Source: Toxoplasma gondii ME49
Taxonomy: Eukaryota > Apicomplexa > Conoidasida > Eucoccidiorida > Sarcocystidae
Assembly: GCF_000006565.2 (NCBI RefSeq)
Contig: NC_031471.1
Span: 2,204,441 to 2,268,440, forward strand
Reading direction: 5' to 3'
Length of the DNA stretch: 64,000 nucleotides
Part shown: piece by piece, positions 39,701 to 53,200 of the stretch
How positions within the stretch are numbered: the first letter of the stretch is position 1
Layout: each line of letters begins with the position of its first letter
Program-made: the position numbers and the translations under genes
The notes under the pieces: generated by a model
What the model saw: the letters and a program-made list of their open reading frames with translations, nothing else
Told to the model about the DNA's origin: nothing
Database searches by the model: none

Positions 39701-40834
39701 GCACTTCAGTGCATCACCTGCTGCGGCCGGTTTTGCGTCGGATACACAGTAGATTTATAGACGAGTTCTAACATATGGATGTGCCTCATCATGAATGCAT
39801 TGTGCTTATCTTCTTCAGGAGTGCTAAAAGTACGAATGCGCACATGGCGACGCTCAAGCCTTCCGTCTTCACAGAAACCTATCTTCACGACCAAAACAGA
39901 TAGAAGGGAACCATCACCTGACGTAAGAAATCGGGCTTGTGACACGCCATCACCATCAGCCAAAATAGCTGCCAGCATGCAGCCCAGTTGTGAATAAGCC
40001 ATTGGCGGAATAATCGATACAGGCAAGTTTCGAGTTGGCCGAACTACTTAAGAGTGGCCTTTTGTCACAACGCGCGAATTCAGGCCTTACGCAGGAGCCA
40101 CGAATGGCGCAGTATCCCTGTATTGAGTGAGTGTTACATGTGCACGCGACGATGATGAAGACCCCGGAGAGGAAAGTTCGACCATGGGAGACCATACGAG
40201 GTGTCGATTCGTCAATTTCCCGCGGTTGTCACCAGTGACCCTTCGCCCGAAGTTACTCGTATATCGCGTTGATTCAAAACACGTACGAGCAAGCCACCCT
40301 GGACCGAATATCAATCGTATGACCATGAGGTTCCAGTGAAACTGTTAGGCAGATCCAGCTGGTGAGAGTATACTGCGTATCTGTACATTCAGCAAGCTAA
40401 AGCATATGTCATGGAAGCAAATTCACTGCGAGATTCTTTTGCATTCAAGGACATCAGACGCAATATCCGGCTACTTCAACCCGCGATGGTAACATATCTA
40501 AAGAGTACACGCAAGTGGAAAAGATGAACAAATTCTTAGAGTCGTGCATCATCTGTGCATGTACGCAACTCCGCTACACACGCCTACCTCAGAAGAGGAC
40601 ACTCTTTGAATCTCCAGTGGCGCCCGCTTGCAGCGGAACTAAGGCGCTGCCATCACCTACAATGTTATCACAACAGTTCCACCTAACGCGTTATCTGTGT
40701 TGATGCAGCATAACACTCCCATCCACTGCTCCTGTCTCACACCCCGAAATAGCAATTTACTCAAATGATGACCGGAACAGAAAAACGACTTGCAGACCAT
40801 AGCACGCCAAGACAACGATCCATGTCTCTTGTAT

Positions 40835-40858
40835 CTTTATATGGTCCTCCATATAAAG
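40835..40858. repeat. Short inverted repeat (10-bp arms)
   Basis: CTTTATATGG and CCATATAAAG flank TCCT, just left of the 235 bp satellite array. No gene adjoins it, so a terminator role is not supported. Confidence 0.7.
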
Positions 40859-40969
40859 GCAAGACCAACAGAAACACAAAAGCGATCGTCACCTCCAGGG
40901 GCATATCACAACATTCCGGTCGTATTCTGGCATACAGCTCACGACCGTTCTCAAATCTAGCGTGAAATC

Positions 40970-43530
40970 ATGCACTTCCTGAACGGAAGTACCCGATCGA
41001 CCATGTTTACCTGTCTTTCCGACTCCACTCTCGCCGTCACTCTTTCAGCTCTCGCTCATCCGCATCCAATCATTGACACAGCAGGTAAAACCCACACAAA
41101 AATATAAAGATCCTCATCTATCCACAACTACATTCAAATCGTGTTCCGACATGGAGCGCATGGCAGTCCGCAAAATCAGATGCCATCTCATGCACCCGTG
41201 CAATGAAGTGAACGACCAGCCATGATCACCTATCTGCCTTCCAACTCCGCTCTACCCGACATTCTCACCTATCCCCTTCAGGCGCTCGCTCAACCGCATA
41301 GTCCTCCCCACAGCCGGCAAAACCAAATCAAAAGCAAACACGGTCCTCACCTCCTGAATCTGTTCACGACCACATTCCAATGGTGCTCTGACATGGATCG
41401 TGCCAGCCCACAAGCCAGATATTTTAAATAACGCACTCGTGCAATGAATACGACCCGCCGTGTTCACTCCACCCATATTACTTCGTTCGCCCTAACATTG
41501 TGACGCAGCAGCCTTCAGGCGCTCCGCTCAACCGCATATAATCGTCCACACAACACACAAAACCAAAGGAAAAGCAAATGTAATCCTCACCTCTTGCAGC
41601 TATCCACAACCACAATCCACTGACATTTGACATGGAGCTCATGGCAGTCCACAAGCCAGATGCTACATCATGCCTGCGCGCACTGAAGCATTTGACCAAC
41701 CATATTCACCTACCTTTTTAACTTCACTCTCGCCGACACTCTGACGCAACATCTTTTCTTCTCTCGCTCAATGGCATTGGCATATCCACAACAGACAAAA
41801 CCCAGATAAAAAGGCAGCCGGTCCTCACCTCCTGCGTCTGTCCACAACCACATCCCAGTGGTGTTCAGGCATGGAGCCCCTGCCAGTCCACAAAGCAGGC
41901 GTCCCTTGACGTCCTCGCGTAATGAAATACACGACCAACTATTATCATCTACATCCCCTATTTCACTCGGCCCAACACTCTGACACGGCGCCCTTCAAGC
42001 ACTCGCTCACCCGCATCCACTCATTCACACAGCAGGCAAAACCCACGCCACGCCAAAACAAAAGAGATTCTCACCTCCTGTAGCTGTCCACAACCACAGT
42101 CAAATCGTGTCCGTGCACTGAAGTGAACGACCAGCCATGATTACCTATCCGCCTTCCAACTCCGCTCTACCCGACATTCTCACCTATCCCCTTCAGGCGC
42201 TCGCTCAACCGCACATAGTCCTACCCACAGCCGGCAAAACCAAATCAAAAGCAAACACGGTCCTCACCTCCTGCATCTGTTCACGACATTCCAACGGTGT
42301 TCCGACATGGATAACGGCAGTCCACAAGTCAGATGCTGCATCATGTCTCCGGGCACGGAAGTACGCGACCATCCACGCTCACCTCTCTTCCTACTCCACT
42401 CTCAATGGCACTCTGACACAGTACCATTTCGCCTCTGTCAGCCGCATGTATTACTTCACAGAAAGACAAAACCAAAGGAAAAATGAAGGCGAACCTCACC
42501 TCCTGAATTTGACAAAAACCACACTCCAATAACGTTCGAACATGGAGCTCAGTCGATAAGCCAGCAATCACGGTATGCCCCCGTGCACTGAAGCATTTGG
42601 CCCAACCAAATTCACTTATCACTTGTTTAGCTCCACTGTCAGCGACACTCTGACGCAGCAACACTTCTGCTGGCACCCCACTGCATATAGGCCTTCACAC
42701 AAAAGACAAAATCAAAGGAAAAACTAATGCGGTTCTCACCTCCTGCAGCTGTCCACAACCACATTCCAACAGTGTTCTGACATGAAGTTCATGGCAGTCC
42801 GCAAACCAGATTCCACGTCATGCCCCTGTCCACTGAAGAAAACGACCCACCATGATCATCTACCTCCCTTCCTACTCCGCTGTCACCAGCATTCTGATGC
42901 AGCATCACTTCTGCTCTCGCTCAATGGCATATAAGCCTCCACAAAACCGCCAGAACCAAAGGAAAAGCAAATGTGGCCCTCACGTCCAGAAGCTGTCCAG
43001 AACCACATTCCAATAGAGTGTCGACATGAATCAAGGCAGTCAACACGCCAGAAGCTACATCATGGCTCCGCGCATTGACCCGACAACCATGCTCACCTAC
43101 CTTTCCTGGTACACTCTCACTGGCACTCTGACACAGACCCTCCCGACTCTCGCTCACTCGCATCCATTCATTCACACAAAAAAAGAGCCGAGCCTCACCT
43201 CCTGCATCTGTCGACAAACAGATTTCAGTGCTGGTGTTAGCTCATGGCTGACCACAAGCCACATATCACATTGTGCCCCCGCGCACTGCAGTAGCCGACT
43301 AACCATGCTGATCTACCTTCCTAGTCTCTCACCCATAATCTGACGCAGTACCCCAGCGGCTCTCGCTCGACTGCATATAGTCATCCACACATCACACGAA
43401 ACCAAGAGAAGAATGTAAGCGGCCCTCACCTCCTGCATTTGATCACAACCACATTCAAATCGTGTTCCGACATAGAGCTCATGGCAGACCACAAACCACA
43501 TGCCACATGATGACCCGCGCTCACGGACCC
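40970..43530. repeat. ~235 bp satellite, about eleven monomers
   Basis: The box CTCACCTCCTG or a close variant recurs at about 41112 (degenerate), 41345, 41585, 41823, 42070, 42262, 42494, 42735, 42979 (degenerate), 43193 and 43424; most spacings are 230-247, with shorter ones of 192 and 214. Other shared boxes are GACATGGAGCTCATGGCAGTCCACAA and GCTCGCTCAACCGCAT. The segments 41216-41420 and 42132-42335 are far more alike than neighbouring monomers, a separation of about 916 bases, so a four-monomer higher-order unit is likely. The family is unrelated to the 330 and 255 bp families. Overlapping ORFs of 66-131 codons are by-products. Confidence 0.93.
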
Positions 43531-46500
43531 GCGAAAACAAAATGCAGTGGCAGTTGCTTCTCTCCTCTCACTGGACAGCTTCACGGTTTCGAAGGTGGGC
43601 AGTTGTTGCTACCAGACGAGGGTCCTTAGAAGGATTGGTCCGGTAGCCAACGTCAGTTGGACGCTGCTCTGTGTCAGGCAGTAGCCACGCACTGCAGGCA
43701 TTGCCTCATATTCCACCCGATGCCAGTTCTATTGCCGTTATGTGCCCCAGGCATTCCGGGCTGAATCGGGACACTGGGAGTTACACAGACGCAGGCGAGA
43801 GAAGCACAGTTGCCCGCTTGCCCATGCTACGTTATATCTTCAGCCCGTAGGCCACGTCCTCAAATTCGTATTACTGTAACCGTCGGTTATCCCTGGGAGA
43901 CTTCTCTTGGATATGCCAGCTCATAATACCAGCAAAAAGATAAAATGAGACACTGCCTGAAGGGGACGCGCCCTAGCGGTGACTGCAAAGACTCCGACAT
44001 GCATCATAACATCGCGGTGGAATTACACTTTCAGAAGGGGATGACCTCAAGCACTTTTATTTTAGTCATGTTTCTACTACTTCCGTTCACCCTCAAAACT
44101 ATTCATCACGGCCGCATGAGAGCAACCTTCTCTTCGTCCCCCTACGAAACTTGCAGACTGCCGACGTAAATCATAGGTCGAATGCACTTACCTCAGGTGC
44201 CTGTGGAATGCGACAACACACCTAATTTAGTCGGTCGTGCATGGTCATGCAACAGTACAGCACAATTCACAGAAAAGAGAACTTCTTTCTTATAACGCTG
44301 CCAAGTGCTCGGACGCAGGAATCGTAGCGATTGGTCCGTCTAGGCGCGCTCACGATCAGCACTTCTCTACGTAAAGCCTATCCTCAAATGGACAAAAACA
44401 TTGTCAAAGAGCTAGGCTCGGTCCTCCACTCTGTTGACACGATGCATCGTCCCCTTGTCAACAGTTCCCTCGCTGTGGGGGTAGGAGACTGACGCAACGT
44501 CGTGACGCATGATGGCATACCACGGGACGATCGACAAAGCTGGATGACGCTGACGTCTAGAAGGGTGCCTCCTCTTGCTGCTCGTGGCGCACGCGACTCG
44601 TCTCAGTTATTTCTAGCGATGTCCGATTATTATTTCAGAAACCCATCTCATCACGCTCATCATCAGGCGTGGGTACCATCATGCACACGAAACCTGGCAA
44701 AAATACTCACTCCCTTCGACTGCGCAAAAAAAAATGTTTTTGGACACTCCCTCTCATGCACGTTTAACACTGGCTGTCCCCGCTTAACAGGACGATCTAC
44801 AAGCACTCAACACTCTCTTCAATACATAACCTCCGTCAGCCTGTAGAGCAATGTGCACGGCTCCTGCGCTTCTTCCAGCTGCGTGCACCGTCAGCAGCAT
44901 CGTAGTCAGTGACCGGGACTTCTCAGAAATCGACTGCGCCACACCGACGAGCAAAAGCACCCGACCACACCCGAGCACTTTCATCAAGGGACTATGTCGT
45001 ATCGTCAGAATCCGAGTGGCTAGGGGGAGCTTCAGAACGCTCAACCGATGACACGATACGCACCGGTACTTCGCATCGACAACATTCTCATTCTCAGGTT
45101 TTGTTGGCTGCACATTTCAGAGGTGTGCCCGTAATCCCTACAGTACGTGCAATACGAAATCAGTCATCTGGAACAGGTGTAGAACATGCCACGACGCCCT
45201 TGCTGCAGACGCTGGCTGATTCGCTTGTGGTCACCAAAGCCTTGAACTGCCATGAGAGGAATGAATGAGTCGATAGAACGCCAATAGAGCATCAAGGCTC
45301 CTCCCGAAGTATTTCACCATACAAATCGAACCTCCCTGCAAATCAGACTGCTGGTGCACGATGCTCGAAGACGAATCTGGAAGGGCATGATCGACGGAGA
45401 GTCAAAGCAAGGTGCGCTACCATCTCAGTGGAAGTTCACACTTAGAGACTGATCAGCCAGTGACACTGTACCAACGCATTGCGCGCCTGCTCTCATGTCC
45501 AGAGACCTCGGATTGCTGATATATTTCTAGGCCATTGAAGTCTACAGTTATCGGCCTTTCCGCTTTTGGCGCTTACCGTCATCATGTACTGCAGTAGGAC
45601 GCATGACAGAAGTTCCAACAGAGCATGCGTCAGAAACCAGTGTAGTTGCCTACGGCGAAAAGAGAGAGCTGAAACTGTGTAGAAAGCACGCGCAAATGCC
45701 GTGGAAGATGATGGACTGTGCAGTGATTGCACAGAGGGGCGAGGCAGGTGGACGAGCTGCAGCGGACGAACGTTCTCTGTTTCGCCCGGAACGTGCAAAT
45801 GTACACGACATGCGAGCAACTTGTCCTTGTGGGAAACGCAGCTGAGTACGCCGACTCAAAAGACTCCCAAGAAATCAACTGGTGCTTCCTTTAACTCTGA
45901 GCTTATTCCAGTCGGCCATCTGCTGATAAACAATGTACTCAGGGAGGTTGTACGACTTGTCTTGCGAACTCACGATCGTAACGCCAATGGCAACCGCTGC
46001 TAGTCCACCAACGACCTGCACATCGCAGAACAGCACAGCGGACACGAATTTCTGTAGCACGCACTACAGCGCCAACTCCGCTAGTATCACTCCGAGGAAC
46101 AGAATCGCGGTGAGTTCCAGTCCTTAGCAATGCGAATGTCGGTCTCATATATCCAGCTTCCAGTCGTAGGATCACCCGGAAACGCGGCAGTGCATGAAGC
46201 GACGCGCATCCACTCCGATTACGACCAGATGTCCATTAAAGGTGGCGAAACATGCCACATGCCATTCCCTAGCACAGACCTTCGCTCGTAATCGCGAAAC
46301 CACCTGAAAGCGAAGGTTCCTAATCCGTACCCAAACAACAGAGTACGACCATCGACAATACCAGAGAATCTGACATATTGCAAAAGTGCTCACGAGCTTC
46401 CGCTGTTCAAACAAACAAAGTCCGAATATGAAAAGTCGGAAAACACTGTCCCGAGGACGCTTACACCGGGTATTCAAGGCAAAACGAAAACGGGTGGCTA

Positions 46501-49500
46501 CACAGCTAAAAGAGCCATGAGACGAGTGGAAGAAAGCCACTGTTTGCACGTTTGCACACCGTCGTAAGCACGAACCATAAAACGGAGATGCACACACCAG
46601 TAGCGCAACTCTAGCAGACGTCGGGCACTCGTAGACATGATTGTGTGTGGCTAAGTCGTAACAAAAAAACGGTCCCCACGTGGACTACAGTCTCTGAAGT
46701 CTCACACTGTGTGTGTGTGTGTTCCCACAGTTTTCAACGCAAGAAGGCTCCAGCATCAATGAATCCCAGCGACATTGTCACAATACGGCAACGTCTTGTT
46801 AATCAATCCACTATAGATCAGTGGTCTACACACTTACGAGAAAACATGGTCTCTCTACGAAGGCAACTCAGGTTTTCTATCACAACTGGGCGTCCTCATA
46901 AATCATGCAGTGATTCACTATTGTGCGACGCCTTCTTATTGTAGCAGGCACGAATCCGAAACCTCTCCGTCACGGAATCGAGGATCTAAGATGCTGTGCC
47001 TCAAGCTGTTCAACCTCATGGAGTCCTGCAGAGGCCTTTTGTCACGCGACAGTATGTCAAAGTTATGTCAAGTGCTCCAGGAAACATGTGTCGGCTCTCA
47101 CCATCAGTGGATCACCTTTACGGAGTCCCTGCACGCACATAGAAAAGCCTCTTGGTTCTGAAGATGATTTTGCGCTTGGACATGCAGTCCATCAGTCCCA
47201 GTGCCTGGCATACGTTTTGTGAAGCATACCAACAACGTCGTGTCCATTTGCGCCGTACCTGGCAATTAAGCCTTGTCAATGGGATCGAGCATCGTTAAAA
47301 GGAGCGGATGGGTTGTTCTCGCCCACCTAAACCAGGCTACTTAAAAACCAGCGCAACGCCATAGACGAGGAGAACGCAGACTCACCAACCGGCATATAGT
47401 CCAACTCAGTTAACCGATCAGACATCCTCCCCGCCGAACAAGCCACAGTGTTGTAGAGTACTTTATTTAGGCATCACCAGGGACATCTCAGCCCTTCTTA
47501 ATTATCTCGGCAAAAAAAGGGAGACCTCTGCAGGTGTCAAAAAGACTGTGCAAAAAACGGTTCTATCCTCGGGGACCCAGTGGCTATGAGGTAACCGCGT
47601 CAATCTCACCGACGCGTGAGAAAGGAACCAGTAAGAACAACACCAGAGAAGCACACATCAGTCAGGCCATGTTTGAAGAATCTCCGAGAGCGCATCAATC
47701 ACATTGTTTCCGAAACAAGCAGCGCTTCAAAGCACCGTCGAGGCAACACAGTGTGTACGTAGTCGCACCGCTCCAGTTCCACACTTCTTCATTTGTACAT
47801 GGTAGACGTTCTCTCTCGTAGGCCGAACCAGCACTCGAGACAGAAACAGCTGGAGGAAGGTGACACGCAGCTTAATATCTCCCGAAAGCATGTAGAGGCA
47901 GAATCAGTAAGAATCGCCCCTTATATCGTTCAAATGTGTGCTGAGAGACGATACGCCTGACAACAGCAGAAAGAGCACTCACGAGCAGATTGACTGCTTT
48001 CTGCAGACCGAGAGCCTGAAGACGCTCACAAAACAGGAACGGAGAAGTGATACTTCACGCACGAGGAGTAACGGCTTCGGAGTTCCAGTGTATGACACAA
48101 TGTAAACTACAGTCAGCATGCCTCGCAGCAGCAACATATCTTTCTTCATCCCTGGCAAGCGAAGACTCCGGTGTTTGCGAGTCGTAAAGCAGCGTGATGT
48201 CGCGTACATCCACGATTTTCTGCAGCAGTACAACCACGATACTTTGCGCAACATTAAAGCTGGCGCGGAGGCTCCTTGTTGGGTCTCGGTCAGGGAGCGG
48301 CAAAAACATTAACATTCAACCGAACTAAGAGCTGAACACGTGGTTGGCATCCACTGTTCACAAAATGGCCGCTGCGATCGACCTCGCTGGCACCACATGG
48401 AAAGATTCGCGTGCCACCAGTCGGCAATATCTCTGTTCCTTCATACCAAGGAGAAAAAGAACAAGCGGTCATCCGGATGAGTGGTCCAGTCACGTCTCCT
48501 TCTGACTCGGCAAAACAGCCTCTCACTTCTGCAAAACGCTGTGACTTACCTGAGGTCTGGTGGAAACGGATCCATGATGATGGAAACAACGCACATGAGG
48601 TGCGGGCCCTCATGAGCGTGAATGGTGCGAATTGACTGCGGAGTTTTCAGCCCCTGTGTCTTCAGTCGTCCATCACGCATGGCGACACGCATGTGCACTA
48701 TTCCTCCCAACGGACATCGCTATCTAGCATCAAACTACAGAAACGCGGTGTCAAAGAACACAACGTTCACGGTAAATGGCAACCGTATGGGTTGCATTAC
48801 GTTTGCATCTGTATGTGTAGAGTTGGAGTTGCGACTGGCTTGGTGTTGCTGTCGGTAACTTACGCCGCGACTGGGTGAGCGAGCAAAGGAAAACCAAACA
48901 ACGAAAAAGGGTGTGATTGCAAAAGATGCAAGAGCGTTTGCGAGTGCGAACCGTCAAAGCACATTGCAGCAAGGCCCTCATCGTCAAAACTCTACCGATG
49001 AATGTGGAGGGGACCTCATTCAGGAGACATATACACGATGACTTACTTGGACCTTGCGTAGCTGGTGAACCCGGCTTTCTGCCTGACTTGAGAAAGACTG
49101 CACTGAGAATGACAGAAAGGGCAACGCCTGCAACGCTGAAAAATCACACCCACAAGAGAAGAGAGCCAAAAAAACGATGAGGTCGTGTACACATGCCGGA
49201 CACAGCTGTGTCCCCTGGAAGCAGTGTTCCGCCGACAGTCGCATGGAAACAATGCTTCTTTTTGTGAGACCCTGAAGCGACTGCCCTAGGCTACGAATTG
49301 GGGAAATGCGTTGCAGCACAGGCATCGGTTCACTGATTCAGTACATATGGCACCTCAAGAACTCCGACAACGGGTAACCGTCTAGGGGAGCACTGCTTGT
49401 CTAAATTCTACGTAGCCGACACATTGGAGAAGCCGGTCGTTCTGCCACAGCCGCCCGACTATACGCTCGCTTTACGGAATCTCTATCCAGCATATATGAG

Positions 49501-49736
49501 GAAATGCTTTCTTCGGTTTTGCAGAAGGCTGTGTAAGTTTCGGCCCGCAGGTACGGAATAGTGAACGCCGACAGAGTGCACCTTCAGGAATAAATACACT
49601 TTCTATCAAGTGAAACAGAGTCATGCTCGCGAGTCTTGTCACTTGAGAACTTTCCCATATTGCAGCCACGTTCACCCGCCGGTCAGACACAGGTAGTTGT
49701 GATGTCAGTTCATGTCAAAACTGCGTTTCGACTCAC
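43531..49736. other. Non-repetitive region, no gene I can support
   Basis: No satellite array and no recognised protein. Several short + strand ORFs follow each other in different frames between 47534 and 49180 (95, 64, 74, 78 and 87 codons), but minus-strand frames of similar length overlap them and I could not join them by consistent splice phases. Further exons of the gene whose first exon lies at 49737-50299 should be in the right part of this stretch on the minus strand; I could not identify them. Confidence 0.4.
46708..46722. repeat. GT microsatellite
   Basis: Seven uninterrupted GT units. It is the only such run of this kind noticed between the satellites and the methyltransferase gene. 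Confidence 0.9.
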
Positions 49737-50299
49737 ATTCCAGAGAGCACCATTGGACGCTCACGGCCGAAGCGTTCGACCTTTGAAACAAGCGCGGCGA
49801 CTCGGGGATCTTTTCTTAGCCATGTTCGTGCCAGTCTTATGATTTTAGGCTGATTCTCGAAGTCCGTGCCGTACAATTCATTCGCACCACCCTCTGCTTC
49901 TGCAGCATCGCCCTGTAGTTCTACAGCGCCGTCGTCCGCTTCTGTAGCACCGTCGTCGACTGTGGTGCCCTCCTCTCCTGACTCCGTCCAACTGTCCGTG
50001 TCAACCAAGCTATCGGTATCAACATCAGCCGCGGCTGCAGAGAGGGCTGTGTACATCCGAGAAGTGGAAGACTCGTAAGAAACGAATGACGAAAGAACAG
50101 TCAAACAGAGCGCAACGCAGAGAAGCACTACGCGCGAGTTATGACGGAACCGCCACGCAGGTCTCGTCTTCGGTTCAGAGGGGAAGTGGGAACCGACGGA
50201 GAATCCAAAGCATTTCTTCTCAGACGTGTTCTCCATACCCATTTGGTCGTTGTTCACCCCTCGAGACGGGACGATTTCCTTGGCTGCAGGCTTCATCAT
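49737..50299 (-). CDS. Putative first exon of a secreted or membrane protein, unknown function
   Basis: The open frame starts at tandem ATG codons (ACAATGATG context) at 50299; the frame extends further only to a GTG. It encodes about 187 residues: a polar N-terminus, a hydrophobic segment at residues 57-74 (VVLLCVALCLTVLSSF) preceded by basic residues, an Ala/Asp/Glu/Gly-rich acidic stretch at 91-148 with repeated D-T-D and DDGA motifs, then a basic tail. A recessed signal peptide or signal anchor followed by an acidic low-complexity region is common among coccidian secretory-organelle proteins. The frame meets TGA at 49735, but a strong donor (GTGAGT) begins at 49736, so I infer splicing after two bases of the last codon. 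Downstream exons are not identified. It could also be a short unspliced protein of 188 residues. No family recognised. Confidence 0.5.
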
Positions 50300-53200
50300 T
50301 GTGAACGGCACCTGGACGACACGAAAAAGTGGCCGCTCTCTTCCTTGGTCGCGATGACGGTCTTGAGTCGCCTAGGTTGCACCCCACTTATTGTGGAAGA
50401 AGAACGCTCGAGGAGGATGGCTATCCGTAGACAAGCACGGACACTGGACCCAAAATGTGTGAAATTGCTTGTTCACCGGTGCAGTTTTCTGAGTTTCACG
50501 TTCATCAATTGATTCTCTGTGGGCAACGTTGCGTATGGGGCTGGAGTCAGTCTGAGTGGCTTCGTCAGTCCTGCTCAGTTGTGCTTGAAGAAGAGCTGTT
50601 GCTGGGGAAGTGATCAATGCAACATTCAATTTCTAGATGAAGAGCTCCTTCCAGTATGAAGAAAAGGTGGAATTGGCAGCCACGCATGCAGCCCGTGTTG
50701 CTTTTTGTGCGGTGAATCGCTTAGCCACGCCGACAAGGGCCGCGGTGTTCATTCTGTCCCCGAAGCGGCTGCCACGTGGTTTGGCAAGCAGGGCCGAGCG
50801 GCTGCTGGTCGGGGGTCGGGGCGAGCGACCCTACGCCCACGCGGATCCGGCGGCATGTGTGGGACAACTACCTTGATTTCTGAGTGCCAGCCTAAGAACG
50901 AGTTATAGGCCAGCCCCTTGTTCTGGTCAACAACCAGGAACGGAAGAAAAACAGTAGATCTCCTCCGCCATAAGAGCAGCCAGGGGCAGCGAAGAACATG
51001 ACGTCAAACAGTCTGCAACCCGACGCAATACGGTGTCAAAGTGTCTGTACGACAGAAAACGTCGCATGTCCTGTTGTCAAACGCAAGCCAGTGTCGTCAA
51101 AGGAGTACTGGCATGTGTAGCAAGGCATTTGTCTTACCGAGGATGTCAGCTATTGTCAGAGCTTCACAGTAGGCAACCCGTACATGTCAACTGTCGATGT
51201 GTATAGGATGTTATCACTCGATTCGGTGGTTACCGCCCAATGCAGATTGCGCGGCGAAACGCGGAAGCATGACTAAACTGCGCTGCAACTGTACAGCAGT
51301 CCTGCGCTTACCACAATAGAGTTCTCTCTAAATTTGATGACTGAGGTAGCTCAGTTGCTTGACCATGACCACCCTTGTTTCCTAGTGATATTCATGACCA
51401 AAAACTATTTGTACGAGTCGACAGGTACTACAACAAACGTGACTGCGCGCTAGAGCTTTGGAAAATACGTTGACATGTAGGTTGCTATCTTTGACGGTTG
51501 AGTTTCGTTGCGTGTGAACCCTTACACTGGAGACGATAAATGCTATCTTAATAACGTTTGTGTTAATGACGGTAATGCACTATGTAGCTCCACCCCCTGA
51601 AGGCAAGGGGGCTTTCATTCCTATTTGTAACGAAGGTGAGGGGGGTTTGTTGCTTATCATCAAGGCAACTCGATACCATTATATGGAAATGAATTCCCTT
51701 CTGGCTTACTGTGCAAATGACTGACTGCCGAGCAAACCTGCCCAAGGCGTCTGACTAGGTTAAGAAGGACGCTTTTCGATAGTGATACGTGTCCATGGAG
51801 AAGAACGGCACCTACACACTAGGCCGCAGTGTACGCTGTCATGCATCCGACGGCGTTCGGACCCTTGTATATCTCAGTGTGCTACTTCAGTCTCGTCGTC
51901 CTCTTCAGAACACCAGATATGCCTGGTTTAGGGCTCATCTCGTTGCAACTGAGAAGTACATTGCGGATGCTCCATCGCTGACGTCGGCGGCGCTGTTGGT
52001 AACTCGTACCGAATCCACGGCATCTGTCGCCTTTGCACCGATCACAAAAATAGCAGGTGTGCACCGAGCACACCACTGATGGGAAGAAACCACTGGGGCT
52101 CAGTTTTGGATTCCCACTACTGCGAGCAGAGGAGCTACACAGTCGCGGACACTCCAGAGGAGTGCTTAACGGTGACTCTAGTCAGGTACATCCGCATCCA
52201 TCTACCAACTTGTCATTTGCTTTTCATAGGAAAGAAACTGGGAACAAGCACCCATCAAGAGATTTTGTACGTGTAGCTGAGCTACCAAGAACTGGTTCTC
52301 GCACAAAGGAGGGGGGGGGGCCAAACAGGCAGACAAGGATTTCTGAGCTTACTGGTCAGTTTCCAATGTCCCCAATATATCCTGAAAGCGAAGCACGACT
52401 TGTCCCTTTAGCCTACACATAAGTTATGAGGCTGAGTCTTGATAGTTTGGTAAACCCAAATGGGCGTCAGTGTTTCAGCCGTCGGAACGTTGATTGAGTC
52501 AAGCCCAACAGCGGCGGCGGTGCTGGCATAAGGACACGTAGATATATAGCATGAATGCGTTTTGGGCGATTGTTGTAGCGGCATGTAAGCACGAGTGGTA
52601 TCCTGCAGCAGCAAAAATTTGTTCCCTACAGATAGGCGTAACCCTTCCCATGCCGGATGTCCACAAGAAGCTACAAAGCTGCTTGCGAAACACTAGTCGG
52701 CGCCATTTCAGTTTGCAAGGTAGCCATCAATTACTGTTCCGTTCTGTGCCGCATTGTGCTCCTGTGCTCCATTTGTTGTGAACCACGTGGAGATTCCTCA
52801 ACTGAAATTTGCATTGGACCTTACACGCACTGGATCTGTCTCCCGTCTGCCACAGATGGGGTGCCCTAGTAGAGTCGCAGTGGGTCACCCCCACGTGATA
52901 CCAACATCTTTCAGCTCATCTGCATTATATCCATGTAATACAGCGGTTCTTTCTCAGTTAAACAAGTATGCCAATGAGTGGAAACCCGTGATTTGCCGGG
53001 TTGGGGCTTATGTTGTAAACAGTTGATACACCCTGAGGGATGTTCGCAGCATCATAAGAATAGCTGAAGTGCTCCTGCGGTAGGAGTATTCACCGTGAAC
53101 AATTATCCCACGTCTTTCTTCATCTGTTATGCTGATTCTTGACCATCAGAATACAGTGTCTCTCTGTGTTTGGCACTCTATAACTACCTGATGCAGCATC

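Larger units (their letters stand above)
29591..40969. other. Non-repetitive region, no gene I can support
   Basis: No satellite periodicity. Composition is more even than in the left 28 kb. Many ORFs of 60-200 codons occur on both strands, but at about 50% GC one or two ORFs of 150-200 codons are expected by chance in six frames of a 64 kb window. I found no known motif, no clear chain of exons in matching splice phase, and no codon signal that separates one strand from the other. The longest candidates are listed separately at low confidence. Short-intron genes could still be hidden here. Confidence 0.4.

Noticed and set aside
47534..49180. Series of + strand ORFs (95, 64, 74, 78 and 87 codons) as exons of one gene
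   Set aside because: Their translations look protein-like, but minus-strand frames in the same place look equally so, frames change without convincing GT-AG introns, and no family is recognised.
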